The notes: generated by a model from the letters alone, not told the origin. Positions 8,815-17,445 are shown, counted from the first letter of the stretch. The stretch is 64,000 nucleotides of DNA from Enterobacteriaceae bacterium RIT714 (GCA_009668015.1 WJYB01000014.1:41500-105499), one strand, 5' to 3'. Numbers and translations are program-made.

Positions 8815-9138
8815 TTACTGACTTGCAGATGTCTGAGGATAAATAACTATGTAAACATAGCCGTGAGAGCCGAGAGTATCAGCCTCGCAGGTGAGTCCGT
8901 TATGATGTAACGTGACGCAATGCTGATGGCGCGGATTCAGTTCACCGGTTGTCAGCATCAATTCAAGCTGTTTCATCACTAGCGGAAACGCCTGATCCAG
9001 ACGTAGCGCCTCTTCCTCGTTAAACGCACCGCTAATACCTGCACGGTCCGCCAGAAAATGCAGGCGACAGCCTTCCTGCACAAGCCTTGCACCGAAGCAC
9101 GGCGAGATGTCGCGCTTCAGTCCCCATGAATTTTGCAT
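8815..9138 (-). CDS. yfjZ: Type IV antitoxin of the CbeA/YfjZ/YafW family
   Basis: The 107-residue protein matches the CbeA family: WGLKRDISPCFGARLVQEG at the start, then HFLADRAGI-G-F, a D-AFP-VMKQLELML segment and the C-terminal H-C-TL-HNGLTCEADTLGSHGYVYIVIYP block. CbeA antitoxins do not bind the toxin; they stabilise MreB and FtsZ filaments against it. The gene lies directly upstream of the cognate toxin gene. Order and family match yfjZ-ypjF at the end of the CP4-57 prophage. Confidence 0.93.
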   Translation of the reverse strand: MQNSWGLKRDISPCFGARLVQEGCRLHFLADRAGISGAFNEEEALRLDQAFPLVMKQLELMLTTGELNPRHQHCVTLHHNGLTCEADTLGSHGYVYIVIYPQTSASQ

Positions 9139-9159
9139 TTTTCAACTCCTTATTAAATG

Positions 9160-9393
9160 TCAGTTGGTGGTGATGCACATCAGGCGTGTATACGGACCGT
9201 GGTTGTCACGACGGCGTTCTGCGTAAACCGCCAGCACACCGGAAATCTCCGCGACATCCTGACCGGTATAATGACTGGCGCTGCCGTGCCACTGGTATTT
9301 GCCCGTGCAGTAGCGAAAGATCCGGGAATCCGGATGCTGTCGCTGGATCGCCATCGCGGCCTTTTTATCGATGATTTTCATGGTTAGCCTCAT
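9160..9393 (-). CDS. ypjJ: DUF987 family protein (YeeT/YpjJ-like)
   Basis: The 77-residue product (MKIIDKKAAMAIQRQHPDSR from the second Met) matches the DUF987 family, which nearly always sits between a RadC-like gene and a type IV antitoxin gene in enterobacterial islands. Its first codons overlap the stop of the upstream radC-like gene (ATGA type), so the two are translationally coupled. The function is unknown. Starting at the internal Met would give 73 residues. Confidence 0.85.
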   Translation of the reverse strand: MRLTMKIIDKKAAMAIQRQHPDSRIFRYCTGKYQWHGSASHYTGQDVAEISGVLAVYAERRRDNHGPYTRLMCITTN

Positions 9394-9860
9394 AGCCAGC
9401 CACGTTCAGCAAAAGAAAGCACATCGATGCCAACAATAAGATGGTCCAGCACCCGCACCTCTACCATTGCCAGCGCTTTCACCAGATGTTGAGTGATGTT
9501 TCGATCCTGTTTACTCGGTTCAGTCTCACCGGATGGATGGTTATGGGCCAGAATCACAGCGGCAGCGTTATGGCGCAGTGCCAGTTTCACCACTTCGCGT
9601 GGATGGACTTCTGTATGGTTAATCGTGCCCGTAAAGAGCGTCTCGCATTCCAGAAGACGGTTCTGATTATCGAGATATAAAACAAGAAAAACTTCGCGCT
9701 CCTGCAGGGCAAGACGCAGTTGTAGCCAGGTTTTGGTGAAGGTAGTGGAATTAAATTGTTCGCCAGGCTGGCGCTGATATTTTTCCAGTAAGCGGAGAGC
9801 GCGACGAATGGTGCGTGCTTCAGTTACCGGAAGATCAGGAGGTAGATTTATCTCTGACAT
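9390..9860 (-). CDS. yfjY: RadC-like JAB/MPN-domain protein (YfjY/YeeS family)
   Basis: The 156-residue protein carries the RadC-type JAMM signature: an upstream Glu (in EVHPREV) and the HNHPSG-(x)n-D metal motif near residues 109-122. It matches island-borne RadC paralogues (YfjY, YeeS, YkfG) rather than the longer core RadC with its helix-hairpin-helix domain. The family's biochemical role is unsettled, and the link to DNA repair is historical. The gene is coupled to the DUF987 gene and follows the yfjQ homologue, as in CP4-type islands; the klcA/yfjX antirestriction gene often found here is absent. Confidence 0.92.
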   Translation of the reverse strand: MSEINLPPDLPVTEARTIRRALRLLEKYQRQPGEQFNSTTFTKTWLQLRLALQEREVFLVLYLDNQNRLLECETLFTGTINHTEVHPREVVKLALRHNAAAVILAHNHPSGETEPSKQDRNITQHLVKALAMVEVRVLDHLIVGIDVLSFAERGWL

Positions 9861-9892
9861 GACAGGGCCTTGGAGGTAATAGTTAAAGTCGT

Positions 9893-10711
9893 TTATGAAG
9901 CAAGTTGAAGCATATTTTCAGCCATCACCCACAGAGCGCGATTGAGCTTTACGTCTCCGTCGATACTTTTGACAGCGCGGGTTTGAGCACGCTGGCCTTT
10001 CGTCGTTCGTCCCGACAGTCCGCCTTTTATCAAGTTCTCCTGAATGCGTTGATAGGTGGTCCACAGGTCATTGCTCTCGTCCTGCCAGCGGCGCGGGGAA
10101 AGGATCTGCGATTCCGTCACCGGCTGATGCTCTTCACCAAAGCGATAGGTTAATGCCGCTTTCGCCATCGCCTGCTGTGCTGGTGGCGGTAACAAAAGCG
10201 ACTGCATTGCATCGCGCTTCTCTTCCACCCGGTCAAAAATCCCGAGCACTTCGTAAGCCCCATCAATGACTTTCTCCACAACGTTGCCTTTATGCGGCAC
10301 ACGTACCTCACCAAAGCTCTCACCGCAAATCAGCCCGTTCTGGCAGACTGCACGAAATAGCCCCGGCAACATCTGGTATGAGCTGGAGCCGTCATGGCTG
10401 TTAAGCAGAATGATTTCCGGCACCTGCTTACCGGTGATTTGCCCCTCACGGCGCAGGCGCAGCATGTGTCTAGTGTGCTCGCGCTTGCTCTGATCGCGCA
10501 CTCGGGTCTGGCAGGCAAAGAACGGTTCAAAACCTTCCTGCTTCAGGCTATCAAGCAGTGTGATGGTCGGGATGTAGGTGTAGCGGTCCGAGCGGGATTC
10601 GTGCTTGTCGGTACCAAATACACTGGGTACATGGGACATCAACTCGTCGTTTGTCAGTGGGCGGTCGTGGCGAATCTGGTTAATCCGCCCGAAGCGACTG
10701 GCTAATTTCAT
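9893..10711 (-). CDS. yfjQ: DUF932 protein of the YfjQ/YafZ family
   Basis: The 272-residue protein starts MKLASRFG-INQIRHDRPLT and contains the family's YTYIPTI-LLD-L-EGF-PF-ACQ block and the SSYQMLPG-FR-VC-NGL-C-E-F segment of DUF932. It matches YfjQ and YafZ of CP4-57 and CP4-6. DUF932 proteins are common on plasmids and islands; the function is unknown, though related phage/plasmid proteins are suspected to act in DNA recombination. It heads the minus-strand run yfjQ-yfjY-ypjJ-yfjZ-ypjF. A strong hairpin lies just upstream. Confidence 0.92.
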   Translation of the reverse strand: MKLASRFGRINQIRHDRPLTNDELMSHVPSVFGTDKHESRSDRYTYIPTITLLDSLKQEGFEPFFACQTRVRDQSKREHTRHMLRLRREGQITGKQVPEIILLNSHDGSSSYQMLPGLFRAVCQNGLICGESFGEVRVPHKGNVVEKVIDGAYEVLGIFDRVEEKRDAMQSLLLPPPAQQAMAKAALTYRFGEEHQPVTESQILSPRRWQDESNDLWTTYQRIQENLIKGGLSGRTTKGQRAQTRAVKSIDGDVKLNRALWVMAENMLQLAS

Positions 10712-10741
10712 GATAAAACTCCTTTGTGGTTAACGGCATAA

Positions 10742-10787
10742 ATGCAGAAAGGCCGCACTTCCGGTAAGAAGTGCGGCCTTTCTGCAT
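10742..10787. repeat. Perfect 20-bp inverted repeat upstream of yfjQ
   Basis: The arms 10742-10761 and 10768-10787 (containing GGCCGCACTTC and GAAGTGCGGCC) are exact complements around a CGGTAA loop. It lies 31 bp before the yfjQ start and downstream of the defence operon that ends at 10988. It could end that operon's transcript or form a hairpin in the yfjQ leader. There is no long T tract on either strand. Confidence 0.75.
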
Positions 10788-10987
10788 GCTGGGGTAATAG
10801 GGGAAACGCGCTGTTATTGACGGAGGCGACAGCTAGCTAATGTCTGCTATGAGCGATCTGCGGACATTGCTAACAGCGTTCTGAGTGAACTAAAAGGGGG
10901 CAGGTCATAACGGGTATGGCGTCCTCCAAGTGCGCAAGGCTTTGCCATACAGAATGGAGCTATGTTATTCATTAAGTTTCCTTAAAT

Positions 10988-11965
10988 TCATAAAGTTAAA
11001 TGCGGCCCTAAATACGCCACATATATCCGCTTATTTACTGCGTCAGCATAAAAATGTAGGCGGTAACCGTCAGGTAGTTTTACATGATTCTCGCAATAGA
11101 CCTGCCGTCCATCATCTAACCAAAATATGCGCTCTTTCTTCTTTTTGGGATCATTACTTACACTGTCCGATTCACCGCTAACTTCAGCAGCCAAACCCAA
11201 ACCTCTTAAATACTCATGACGGTACTCTACATACTCACCTGAAAGCCATTTCTCACTAAACGACTCCAGCACATTTAGCGCATCTCGCGCCTTGAACAAG
11301 ACATCTTGCCTAGCAGACCAACCTTGCAGACTTGTACCAATTTGATTTGACAATAAAGTAAGATGAGGAAACAAATCTGCTCTGTTCAACCAGATATCCT
11401 TAGCGGAACTTAACAACGCATTACGACGTTGTTTGAGTTCATCACCATGCACATCCAAGCTCGCAGAATCACTCAGATTTAAAAGCGTTTCATCCCTTTG
11501 AGCTGGTGTTGCATCAAGCTCGAAAACCCATACTTTAAAATGGCTATTTGCCCAAGCAGCCAAAGCCGTAAAACTGGCAAGAAAAGTTTCAAAATAAAAC
11601 GCGGCTAATAGCACCGACTTACCTGAATCTTCCCCTGGCAAGCCAACTTCTAATACATCACCAACACTTTCAATATCCGCGGTTTCAAAGAGAGGCTGTT
11701 TCGTTTCAAGGGACTTAAGAAATCGGCACCAATCCGCAAGCTCCGCAACTTTGCTTGCAGAGGCAAGCCAATTGCGCACAAAGTATCCGTTAGCCAGCTC
11801 CAGCCCCATTAGCGACTTGTCTTGATCTTCATCGACTAGCAAAATTTTCAGCCCAGCAGTTCGGCAAACCTTAAGCACAGTAAAGAAAGCCAATAGTCCT
11901 TCATCTGCATCCTCTTTGCTGGCAAATGGCAAAGAGTGATGGTTCAACACAATTCCATTACTCAT
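10988..11965 (-). CDS. Third protein of the DUF262/DUF3696 operon, family unknown
   Basis: The 325-residue, probably cytosolic protein has no signal peptide and no motif I can name. A hydrophobic and aromatic helical stretch lies around residues 140-180 and a Lys-rich segment (DPKKKKER) near 280. Its ATG overlaps the stop of the ATPase gene by 4 nt (ATGA), so it should be made in step with the ATPase. Being the one unrecognised member of a conserved-looking trio, it may be the effector or a specificity subunit; that is inference. The closest described layout I know is the Menshen-type (NsnABC) defence system, which also joins a DUF262 protein, a DUF3696 ATPase and an uncharacterised protein. 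I could not confirm homology of this subunit. Confidence 0.8.
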   Translation of the reverse strand: MSNGIVLNHHSLPFASKEDADEGLLAFFTVLKVCRTAGLKILLVDEDQDKSLMGLELANGYFVRNWLASASKVAELADWCRFLKSLETKQPLFETADIESVGDVLEVGLPGEDSGKSVLLAAFYFETFLASFTALAAWANSHFKVWVFELDATPAQRDETLLNLSDSASLDVHGDELKQRRNALLSSAKDIWLNRADLFPHLTLLSNQIGTSLQGWSARQDVLFKARDALNVLESFSEKWLSGEYVEYRHEYLRGLGLAAEVSGESDSVSNDPKKKKERIFWLDDGRQVYCENHVKLPDGYRLHFYADAVNKRIYVAYLGPHLTL

Positions 11966-13071
11966 AACAGATGATCCAGCTCCTTATCCCATTGGTCAAA
12001 GAAGCCTTCCGGCCAGCAGTCTATTCGTCCCTCATCATCAATATTGGGGTACATGACCTCTGAGGCGTGAATGGAGTTATGGACATCTCGCTGCAAGAAA
12101 AAGACTTTGACATCGTCAGCTGCAACCACTTTCTGCTTCACCGCAACCCGTATACCGTTGAGAAAATGATCAGAATGAGATTCAACGATTAATTGAACGC
12201 CATTATTGGCAGCAATGGAACACAATTTACCCATCAAGGATTGTCCAGCGGGGTGCAAGTGTGATTCTGGGTTTTCAATAATCAGCAAATCACCTTTTGC
12301 CGCACTTAGTATACTGGTTACGACAGGTAACACATAACTTAATCCAAACCCCACATTCTGTGGTTTAAAGTCTTCGGTCGTGTCTTTCCCTTGGTTGAAA
12401 GAGTAACTAAGGCTCGCCGAATTAAACTGAGGCTGCGCCACTGCTTTGATTTTTAACCCGGGCGTAATATCCGACATCCATGCTTCAATATTAGAAAGTA
12501 GAGTCTCTGAAACAGCCTTTTGATGGCGTAACGCTTCTATTTCCAAGTGTTTAGCGCCATTAACCGCGATAAAATGAACCGCAAATTCACCATGATGGCC
12601 AAGCGATTTTAAATCACGAATATGAAACTCAGACAACTGGTGATGACTTTGCGGACCTAACCTATCGGCACATAAATACTGAAAATTAGAGTTAAATAAG
12701 CTTAGCGATTCTGAATCACCGTCAATACCCGATTTACGCAGCGGCAGCAGATCTGAGTCATGTTGATAGTCAAACTCAAACCGTGTTGGCTGTTCTTTCT
12801 CGAGCCATTTAATTGTAAAAATAATCTCTTCTTGTTCACTAAAACTAGAGAGCGCGTCTTTACCCGTACCGATATTGACATAATCACCATTTAACAGCAA
12901 ACCCTTGGTTTTAAGGGTATTACGTTCATAAGACTGCCTTAAAAGTAATAAGCTTTGCACAAGCGTTGATTTTCCCATGCCATTAAGGCCTGAGAATAGA
13001 TTCAGATTACCCAGTGGAAAACTAGCATTTAACAAGGTTTTAAAGTTTTGGATATTAATAAACTCAATCAT
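11962..13071 (-). CDS. AAA/ABC-type ATPase with DUF3696-like C-terminus
   Basis: The 369-residue protein begins MIEFINIQNFKTL, as in SMC/RecF-like ATPases. It has Walker A GLNGMGKST (28-36) and Walker B/signature LLIIENPESHLHP near 260-272, followed by a conserved ES-HSDHFLNGIR switch segment. The C-terminal part (VKVFFLQRD ... DEEGRIDCWPEGFFDQWD) fits DUF3696. Such ATPases recur in phage defence (OLD-, Gabija- and Menshen-like systems). The gene overlaps its neighbours on both sides (8 nt with DUF262, 4 nt with the third gene), so it is the centre of a tightly coupled three-gene operon. It probably senses or signals through ATP hydrolysis; the target is unknown. Confidence 0.9.
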   Translation of the reverse strand: MIEFINIQNFKTLLNASFPLGNLNLFSGLNGMGKSTLVQSLLLLRQSYERNTLKTKGLLLNGDYVNIGTGKDALSSFSEQEEIIFTIKWLEKEQPTRFEFDYQHDSDLLPLRKSGIDGDSESLSLFNSNFQYLCADRLGPQSHHQLSEFHIRDLKSLGHHGEFAVHFIAVNGAKHLEIEALRHQKAVSETLLSNIEAWMSDITPGLKIKAVAQPQFNSASLSYSFNQGKDTTEDFKPQNVGFGLSYVLPVVTSILSAAKGDLLIIENPESHLHPAGQSLMGKLCSIAANNGVQLIVESHSDHFLNGIRVAVKQKVVAADDVKVFFLQRDVHNSIHASEVMYPNIDDEGRIDCWPEGFFDQWDKELDHLL

Positions 13072-14191
13072 TAAGCATCTCTTTAATCAACGCATTGACT
13101 TTTTCGTAGCGTATTTCCACATGTTCTTTTCGCTGAGTGGAATAGCTAATAACATTAATAAACTCGGCATCTTCCAATAACGTCTGTACCTTTTCTTGAA
13201 AATTGGATTGATTATAAACCAATCGGCTAAACTCGTTTTCAGTTAATTTCACCAACATAACCATCCAGACTTCAAATAGCGTTGCATTTTTTGACCGTCT
13301 TCTTGATGCAGGATTTTTTTCAAACCCCTTTTCTCCTAAAAGCTGGTAACAGCGCTCTATTGCAGTTGAATACCTAGCTTTAAACTCTGCACGGTAGGCA
13401 TCATCGCCTTTTTTGATGTCTTCCATGGCTTTATCTAAAAACGAGGAAATTTCCTTTTTATTTTTAGGATCTAAATAATCAAAGCGATAGAATGCCCAGA
13501 ATCGCAATACCAGTTCCTGATCCTTCATACGTTTGGAAAGGTCACCTAGCATGGCTTTCGAGCATGCTGAATTGGCTAACTCTTCGAGCAATTCTCTGTC
13601 TCGTGGCTTAGCGAGCGCATTACGGATTTCTTGATTATTGAGAGTTAAGCCGCCTGTATTGATCCGGCGAAACACCGAATACTTAACATCCTCAGGCGTA
13701 CCCGGCTTAATCATGTACACAGTAACAGGGCATTCTTCAATACGGCGTTGATATTGACGATGCAATTTATCGAAGGTTTTACCATTGAGGTCTGTTAAGA
13801 ATTCCAGCCCATTGAGACGAAGCTTTTTATCTAACACAAACTTGCGAATCGTAGATAACCGCTGTAAACCATCCACAATTAGCCAATTATTTTCATCGGA
13901 CGCATCAAAGTAGAAAGCCGGTAACGGGAACCGAATCAAAATGGATTCGATTAACCGGCTCATCTTGCGGTTATCCCATAACTCCGCATGACGCTGAAAA
14001 TCGGTATTCATGTCGATCTCATTGTGTTGAATTCGCTTAATCAAGGCATCCAACGACTTCGGCTCAACGACGATATCAATATCGGTCGGGTTGAACGGGT
14101 GCATCACCTCATCAAGCAGTTCCGGCTCTTCCTCTTCCGTACCTGGCGCAACCAATTCTTCATCAAGCTCGGTTTCTTGATAATCAACCAT
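13064..14191 (-). CDS. DUF262 (GmrS/ParB-fold) protein, first gene of a defence-like operon
   Basis: The 375-residue protein has the DUF262 core: a conserved QR (residues 66-67, DFQRHAELW), the IESILIRFPLPAFYF strand and a D-G-x-Q-R motif (VDGLQRLSTI, 107-111), followed by RINTGG-LNNQEIRNAL. DUF262 is the ParB/sulfiredoxin-like nucleotide-binding fold of GmrSD type IV restriction enzymes, SspE and BrxU. There is no C-terminal DUF1524 HNH domain here, unlike GmrSD, so it is not a stand-alone type IV enzyme. The acidic N-terminus (residues 1-35) is probably disordered. Overlap with the ATPase gene shows they work together. Confidence 0.9.
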   Translation of the reverse strand: MVDYQETELDEELVAPGTEEEEPELLDEVMHPFNPTDIDIVVEPKSLDALIKRIQHNEIDMNTDFQRHAELWDNRKMSRLIESILIRFPLPAFYFDASDENNWLIVDGLQRLSTIRKFVLDKKLRLNGLEFLTDLNGKTFDKLHRQYQRRIEECPVTVYMIKPGTPEDVKYSVFRRINTGGLTLNNQEIRNALAKPRDRELLEELANSACSKAMLGDLSKRMKDQELVLRFWAFYRFDYLDPKNKKEISSFLDKAMEDIKKGDDAYRAEFKARYSTAIERCYQLLGEKGFEKNPASRRRSKNATLFEVWMVMLVKLTENEFSRLVYNQSNFQEKVQTLLEDAEFINVISYSTQRKEHVEIRYEKVNALIKEMLND

Positions 14192-14669
14192 GTGCTTCCC
14201 CTTTTATTAATCGTGTCTTACCCGTAAGCAACTCTTGCATCATACCTTGTTTGATTTGGCAGGGTCTACCTAGCTACTACCGCTTTTGGCACTATGCGGC
14301 CCATCATATTAGTCTGTTGTATGTCGTTAGCATGTTAGCCAAATCTGATCCGGAACATCCAGCCTGTTCCTGCCGAACGGTCGCAGCAGCAAACGCGGAT
14401 TCAGCCGTTCTCTGGCGACGCCGGCCAGGGGAAGTTGGAGTTCTTCCTTCAGTTGGCAAATGCGCCCGGTGCGGATGTATCTTTGTAAAGGGCCGGAAAA
14501 GCCCATCGGCGCTGTAGTTTCGTTAGTGTACGTACCGATACCAGCCAATCACAAATATTGCATATGCCACATGGTTCTATAATGGCCGAGACCGCTAATG
14601 AATGCTCGCGTCAGTTACTAAAAAGAAGGATTATAGAGGCAAGGCCAAAAGCTTTATTAAGGAAAAAAT
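14192..14669. other. Spacer between divergent defence genes, with a GC-richer fragment
   Basis: About 480 bases between divergently transcribed genes, so it should hold both promoters. The part from ~14350 to 14510 is clearly more GC-rich than its flanks and encodes an open but unrecognised minus-strand fragment, perhaps the remains of an older insertion. I see no transposon ends. Confidence 0.35.
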
Positions 14670-15557
14670 ATGAGTGAGCCAATGGTGCTCCGCTTCCAAA
14701 GAATGGCGTTGGATAACCAATCATCCACGCCAGATTTGCTTAGGACAGCAAAAGCTATTGCAGTAAAACTGCAACTAGCAGACGTAGCCAAATGGATCGA
14801 TTACGAACTTGATGGTTATCCTGAGGACGTAACACTACCTGATTATCGTATCACGAAAGGAAAATTGATGGGACTTAACCCTATCAACGGCCCTATCCCT
14901 ATGTCGGTCAGTAATGCACAACATGAAATTATGCTTAGGACTGTACATATTAAGGCTCCTTTAACTGAACTGGCCCGCGCATATAACGATCCAGAAGCCA
15001 CTATGACTTTTTCATTTCCAACTGAGTATTCATATCAACTACAGCATAACAAACCTGAATTTTTGCGATTTCCCCTCATACAACAAATTGGTCAAAGTAA
15101 GATGTTGAATGTGGTTGAAAAGGTCCGCAACCGCCTTCTTGACTGGTCACTGGAACTAGAGCAGCAAGGAATACTTGGTGAAAATCTTCAATTCTCGCAG
15201 CAGGATAAAGACAAGGCTCCTATGACAGTCAATAATTTTAACTTTAATGGAAATATCAATAATACCGGTCTGATAGGTGCTGATAACCATGACTTCGCGC
15301 AGCAAAACATACTGCATGTTTCAGCTGGAGATTTTGGCGTATTGAAGAACAAGCTACAGGCTTTGGGCTTTTCTGCTGATGATGTTCATGACCTTAAAAA
15401 TCTACTGGATAGCGAACCGGCACAAGACAAACCCACCCGAGTTATGCCGAAAGTCTATGCATGGCTTGGCAAAGCAGGTGAACGTATTATTGATGCCGGG
15501 CTTGATAAAGCTGCCCCCTTAGCGATTGAGGCCATTACAAAATATCTCGGCGGCTAA
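14670..15557 (+). CDS. AbiTii-domain protein (abortive infection-like)
   Basis: The 295-residue protein has an N-terminal AbiTii domain (about 1-160): a helical start with TPDLLRTAKAIAVKLQL-D-AKWIDYELDGYP, then the LPDYRI...NGPIPM segment. This family was named after an abortive infection protein of Lactococcus. An Asn-rich linker (residues ~188-203) follows, then a C-terminal helical region. It resembles AbiTii proteins with an amphipathic C-terminus (GERIIDAGLDKAAPLAIEAI), which might oligomerise or contact membranes. An AAGGA ribosome site lies before the ATG. The gene stands alone at the start of an AT-rich cargo block, divergent from the DUF262 operon. Confidence 0.85.
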   Translation: MSEPMVLRFQRMALDNQSSTPDLLRTAKAIAVKLQLADVAKWIDYELDGYPEDVTLPDYRITKGKLMGLNPINGPIPMSVSNAQHEIMLRTVHIKAPLTELARAYNDPEATMTFSFPTEYSYQLQHNKPEFLRFPLIQQIGQSKMLNVVEKVRNRLLDWSLELEQQGILGENLQFSQQDKDKAPMTVNNFNFNGNINNTGLIGADNHDFAQQNILHVSAGDFGVLKNKLQALGFSADDVHDLKNLLDSEPAQDKPTRVMPKVYAWLGKAGERIIDAGLDKAAPLAIEAITKYLGG

Positions 15558-15977
15558 CTTATTCTGGGGCTTAGCCGTTCCCTGACCGACATCGATTCAG
15601 GTAAGTTCTTCCGGCAACAGGAATACAAAAGTACCTAGATAATAATTACCAGAAAGGGTGGGCTAATGGGGTTAAAGTTCCGAGTATTCCTGCAGTTATA
15701 GATTGAACAGGAATCTGAGTACCTGCCAATTGAATCGCTAAATGGCCTAGGTAGCCAGCGCGTAACGCTGCAATTGTGTGCTCCAGTGTCCAGTTCCCCA
15801 GTGATTCGGGTCATTAGCCCTACTGTTATAACTGGCAAGCCGGGAGCCCAGCCGAACAGCGTAACGATGCGTATTGGGTCCTGCGATTGGGCTCTGATAC
15901 TGACTATCGGATACCCCCTCTCAATAGGGCGGAGTAAACTCGTTGTTCGGTCGCACACAGAGCAGGTGTTCTGATAG
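15558..15977. other. Intergenic region, no gene seen
   Basis: About 420 bases. A minus-strand open frame spans it and runs into the next gene, but it has no ribosome site and unnatural composition. I see no RNA gene or terminator I would defend. Confidence 0.35.
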
Positions 15978-16499
15978 ATGGTTAATTTGGAGAGAGTAAG
16001 ATTGATTCCAGCATGCAGATCTGATGACAACGAGTTTGAGTCGATTAAAGATAATCTTATTGACTGTGGGCATGCACGGTGTGTTTTTGAGGTCATAGGG
16101 TGCGATGATTTAGTACTTAAAGAGGCTAAGCCGGATAAGTGTAGCCATAACGAAAATGAAGCAAGGTTTTACTTCACGAGTGTCATAGAAAGTTTATTTG
16201 ATGTGCTCGGCTGCATTGCTGAGGTCAAAAGTATCAGTCGCACAGGCAAGTTTTTAATCATGGAAAAGCTGTACACGGATCTGGACCCCACATTAAAATC
16301 TGATGCCAAAGTACCTGTTGAGGTCGATGATAAGCATTCTAAAAACTACGGTATGACCAGCGACAGGAAAGTTATTAAGTGCATTGATTATGGGAGTGTG
16401 AACTTTGCAAATGGGATCTCGGGCAACGTAAAAGACGTTCCCTTCCAATCGAAAGAAAGCGTTGATGACATGGCAAAGTTCAAAAATATATTAAAATGA
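15978..16499 (+). CDS. Small protein with kinase-like motifs, function unknown
   Basis: The 173-residue protein carries, in the right order, fragments resembling a minimal protein-kinase/APH fold: a Lys in a beta-strand (DLVLKEAK, ~45-52), a Glu in the next helix (NENEARFYF), a hinge-like LIMEKL, a catalytic-loop-like D-x-H-xx-N (VDDKHSKNYGM) and a DFG-like Asp (VIKCIDYGS). Short kinase-like proteins of this size occur in phages and islands. The assignment is from motif order only and the spacing is tight, so it may be inactive. It lies between AbiTii and a membrane protein in AT-rich cargo DNA. Confidence 0.6.
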   Translation: MVNLERVRLIPACRSDDNEFESIKDNLIDCGHARCVFEVIGCDDLVLKEAKPDKCSHNENEARFYFTSVIESLFDVLGCIAEVKSISRTGKFLIMEKLYTDLDPTLKSDAKVPVEVDDKHSKNYGMTSDRKVIKCIDYGSVNFANGISGNVKDVPFQSKESVDDMAKFKNILK

Positions 16500-16831
16500 T
16501 CTTTTCTTCTAAATTCAATGCTAATCACAACATTGCCATAATACAAACTTTCTCTTAATTATGGTTGGCTTATGAGCGGATACACTAATACGACAGGTCA
16601 CTAACGGAACCTGTCACCAGCTTCCCTTTGACTAATTCGAACTGAGATTAGCAACTTCTGCTTCTGGCACGGAGCAGACAGAAAGCAAGATCGCTAGGTC
16701 CGCTGAAGCCAGTGCCTTAAAATTTAGGATAGGTGATGTAACCGTCTATATATTCGAGCGAAGACTGAAATTGTGATGACTTGGTCTTCCTTGGTTAAGT
16801 ATACTGTTCTTTTCTTTGATTGTGAGGATAT
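16500..16831. other. Intergenic region, no gene seen
   Basis: About 330 AT-rich bases before the membrane protein gene. The 3' part should hold its promoter; a TGTGAGGATAT segment supplies the ribosome site. Nothing else recognisable. Confidence 0.35.
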
Positions 16832-17413
16832 ATGGCACAGAGTATGCCTAAAGAGCAGAGGGTTACACTCATTACGCTAGCTACTTTAACTGCAGTAGTG
16901 GCAATCCTTTGGTTTTTGTCTATGGTAATTGAGCATGAAATAAAATGCTTTGGCCCCTTAGTAGTTTCGCTCTCGAGTGCAATACCAGTTTTTTCTTTGT
17001 GGTGGCCATTTAAACATAAGTACATATCCAAACGAATGAGAAATACATTATCTGTTGATTTAAACATCACGAGACATGTTTTGTTTGGTGATGGCAATTA
17101 CAAATTCGACCCTTATTTTTCCACAGCATCAAACAGAAACCTTCATGTTATAACAAGATATTCAACATATCTTTTGGGTGGAGCTCCTGCCTCAGGAATA
17201 TATAACTTCCATGAGATTGGCGATGCTGGAGCATTTCCAATAAATAGTCTTGATATGAATAGCACGCCTGTTGAGCAAGTGGTTGTTTTGAAAAACATCC
17301 ATAATAAATATGCCTTGATGAAAATAAATTCGATTGATCAGGAACATCCTCATATTTTTGAGATTGAGTATATTCTCAATAGCGCAGGTTCTGAGAATTT
17401 TACAGATTGCTGA
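16832..17413 (+). CDS. Two-helix membrane protein of unknown function
   Basis: The 193-residue protein has two predicted membrane helices near the N-terminus (about residues 11-33 and 40-58), followed by a basic KHKYISKRMR stretch (positive-inside) and a cytosolic domain of ~130 residues. The soluble part shows mixed alpha/beta character and no motif I know. In this setting (AbiTii, kinase-like protein) a membrane-anchored effector is conceivable, but nothing in the sequence proves it. A hairpin follows the stop. Confidence 0.65.
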   Translation: MAQSMPKEQRVTLITLATLTAVVAILWFLSMVIEHEIKCFGPLVVSLSSAIPVFSLWWPFKHKYISKRMRNTLSVDLNITRHVLFGDGNYKFDPYFSTASNRNLHVITRYSTYLLGGAPASGIYNFHEIGDAGAFPINSLDMNSTPVEQVVVLKNIHNKYALMKINSIDQEHPHIFEIEYILNSAGSENFTDC

Positions 17414-17419
17414 TAAATA

Positions 17420-17445
17420 AACACTTGGCTTAACGGCCAAGTGTT
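17420..17445. terminator. Hairpin after the membrane protein gene
   Basis: AACACTTGGC and GCCAAGTGTT form a 10-bp perfect stem with a 6-nt loop, starting 7 nt after the stop. No T tract follows, so termination would be weak. The rest of the gap to 17814 shows no gene. Confidence 0.5.

Noticed and set aside
14327..14548. 73-residue minus-strand frame in the gap between defence genes
   Set aside because: No recognisable family or ribosome site; mentioned only as a possible relic.
15635..16096. 153-residue minus-strand frame
   Set aside because: No ribosome site, unnatural composition (Ser/Thr/Arg-rich), and it overlaps the start of a better-supported plus-strand gene.
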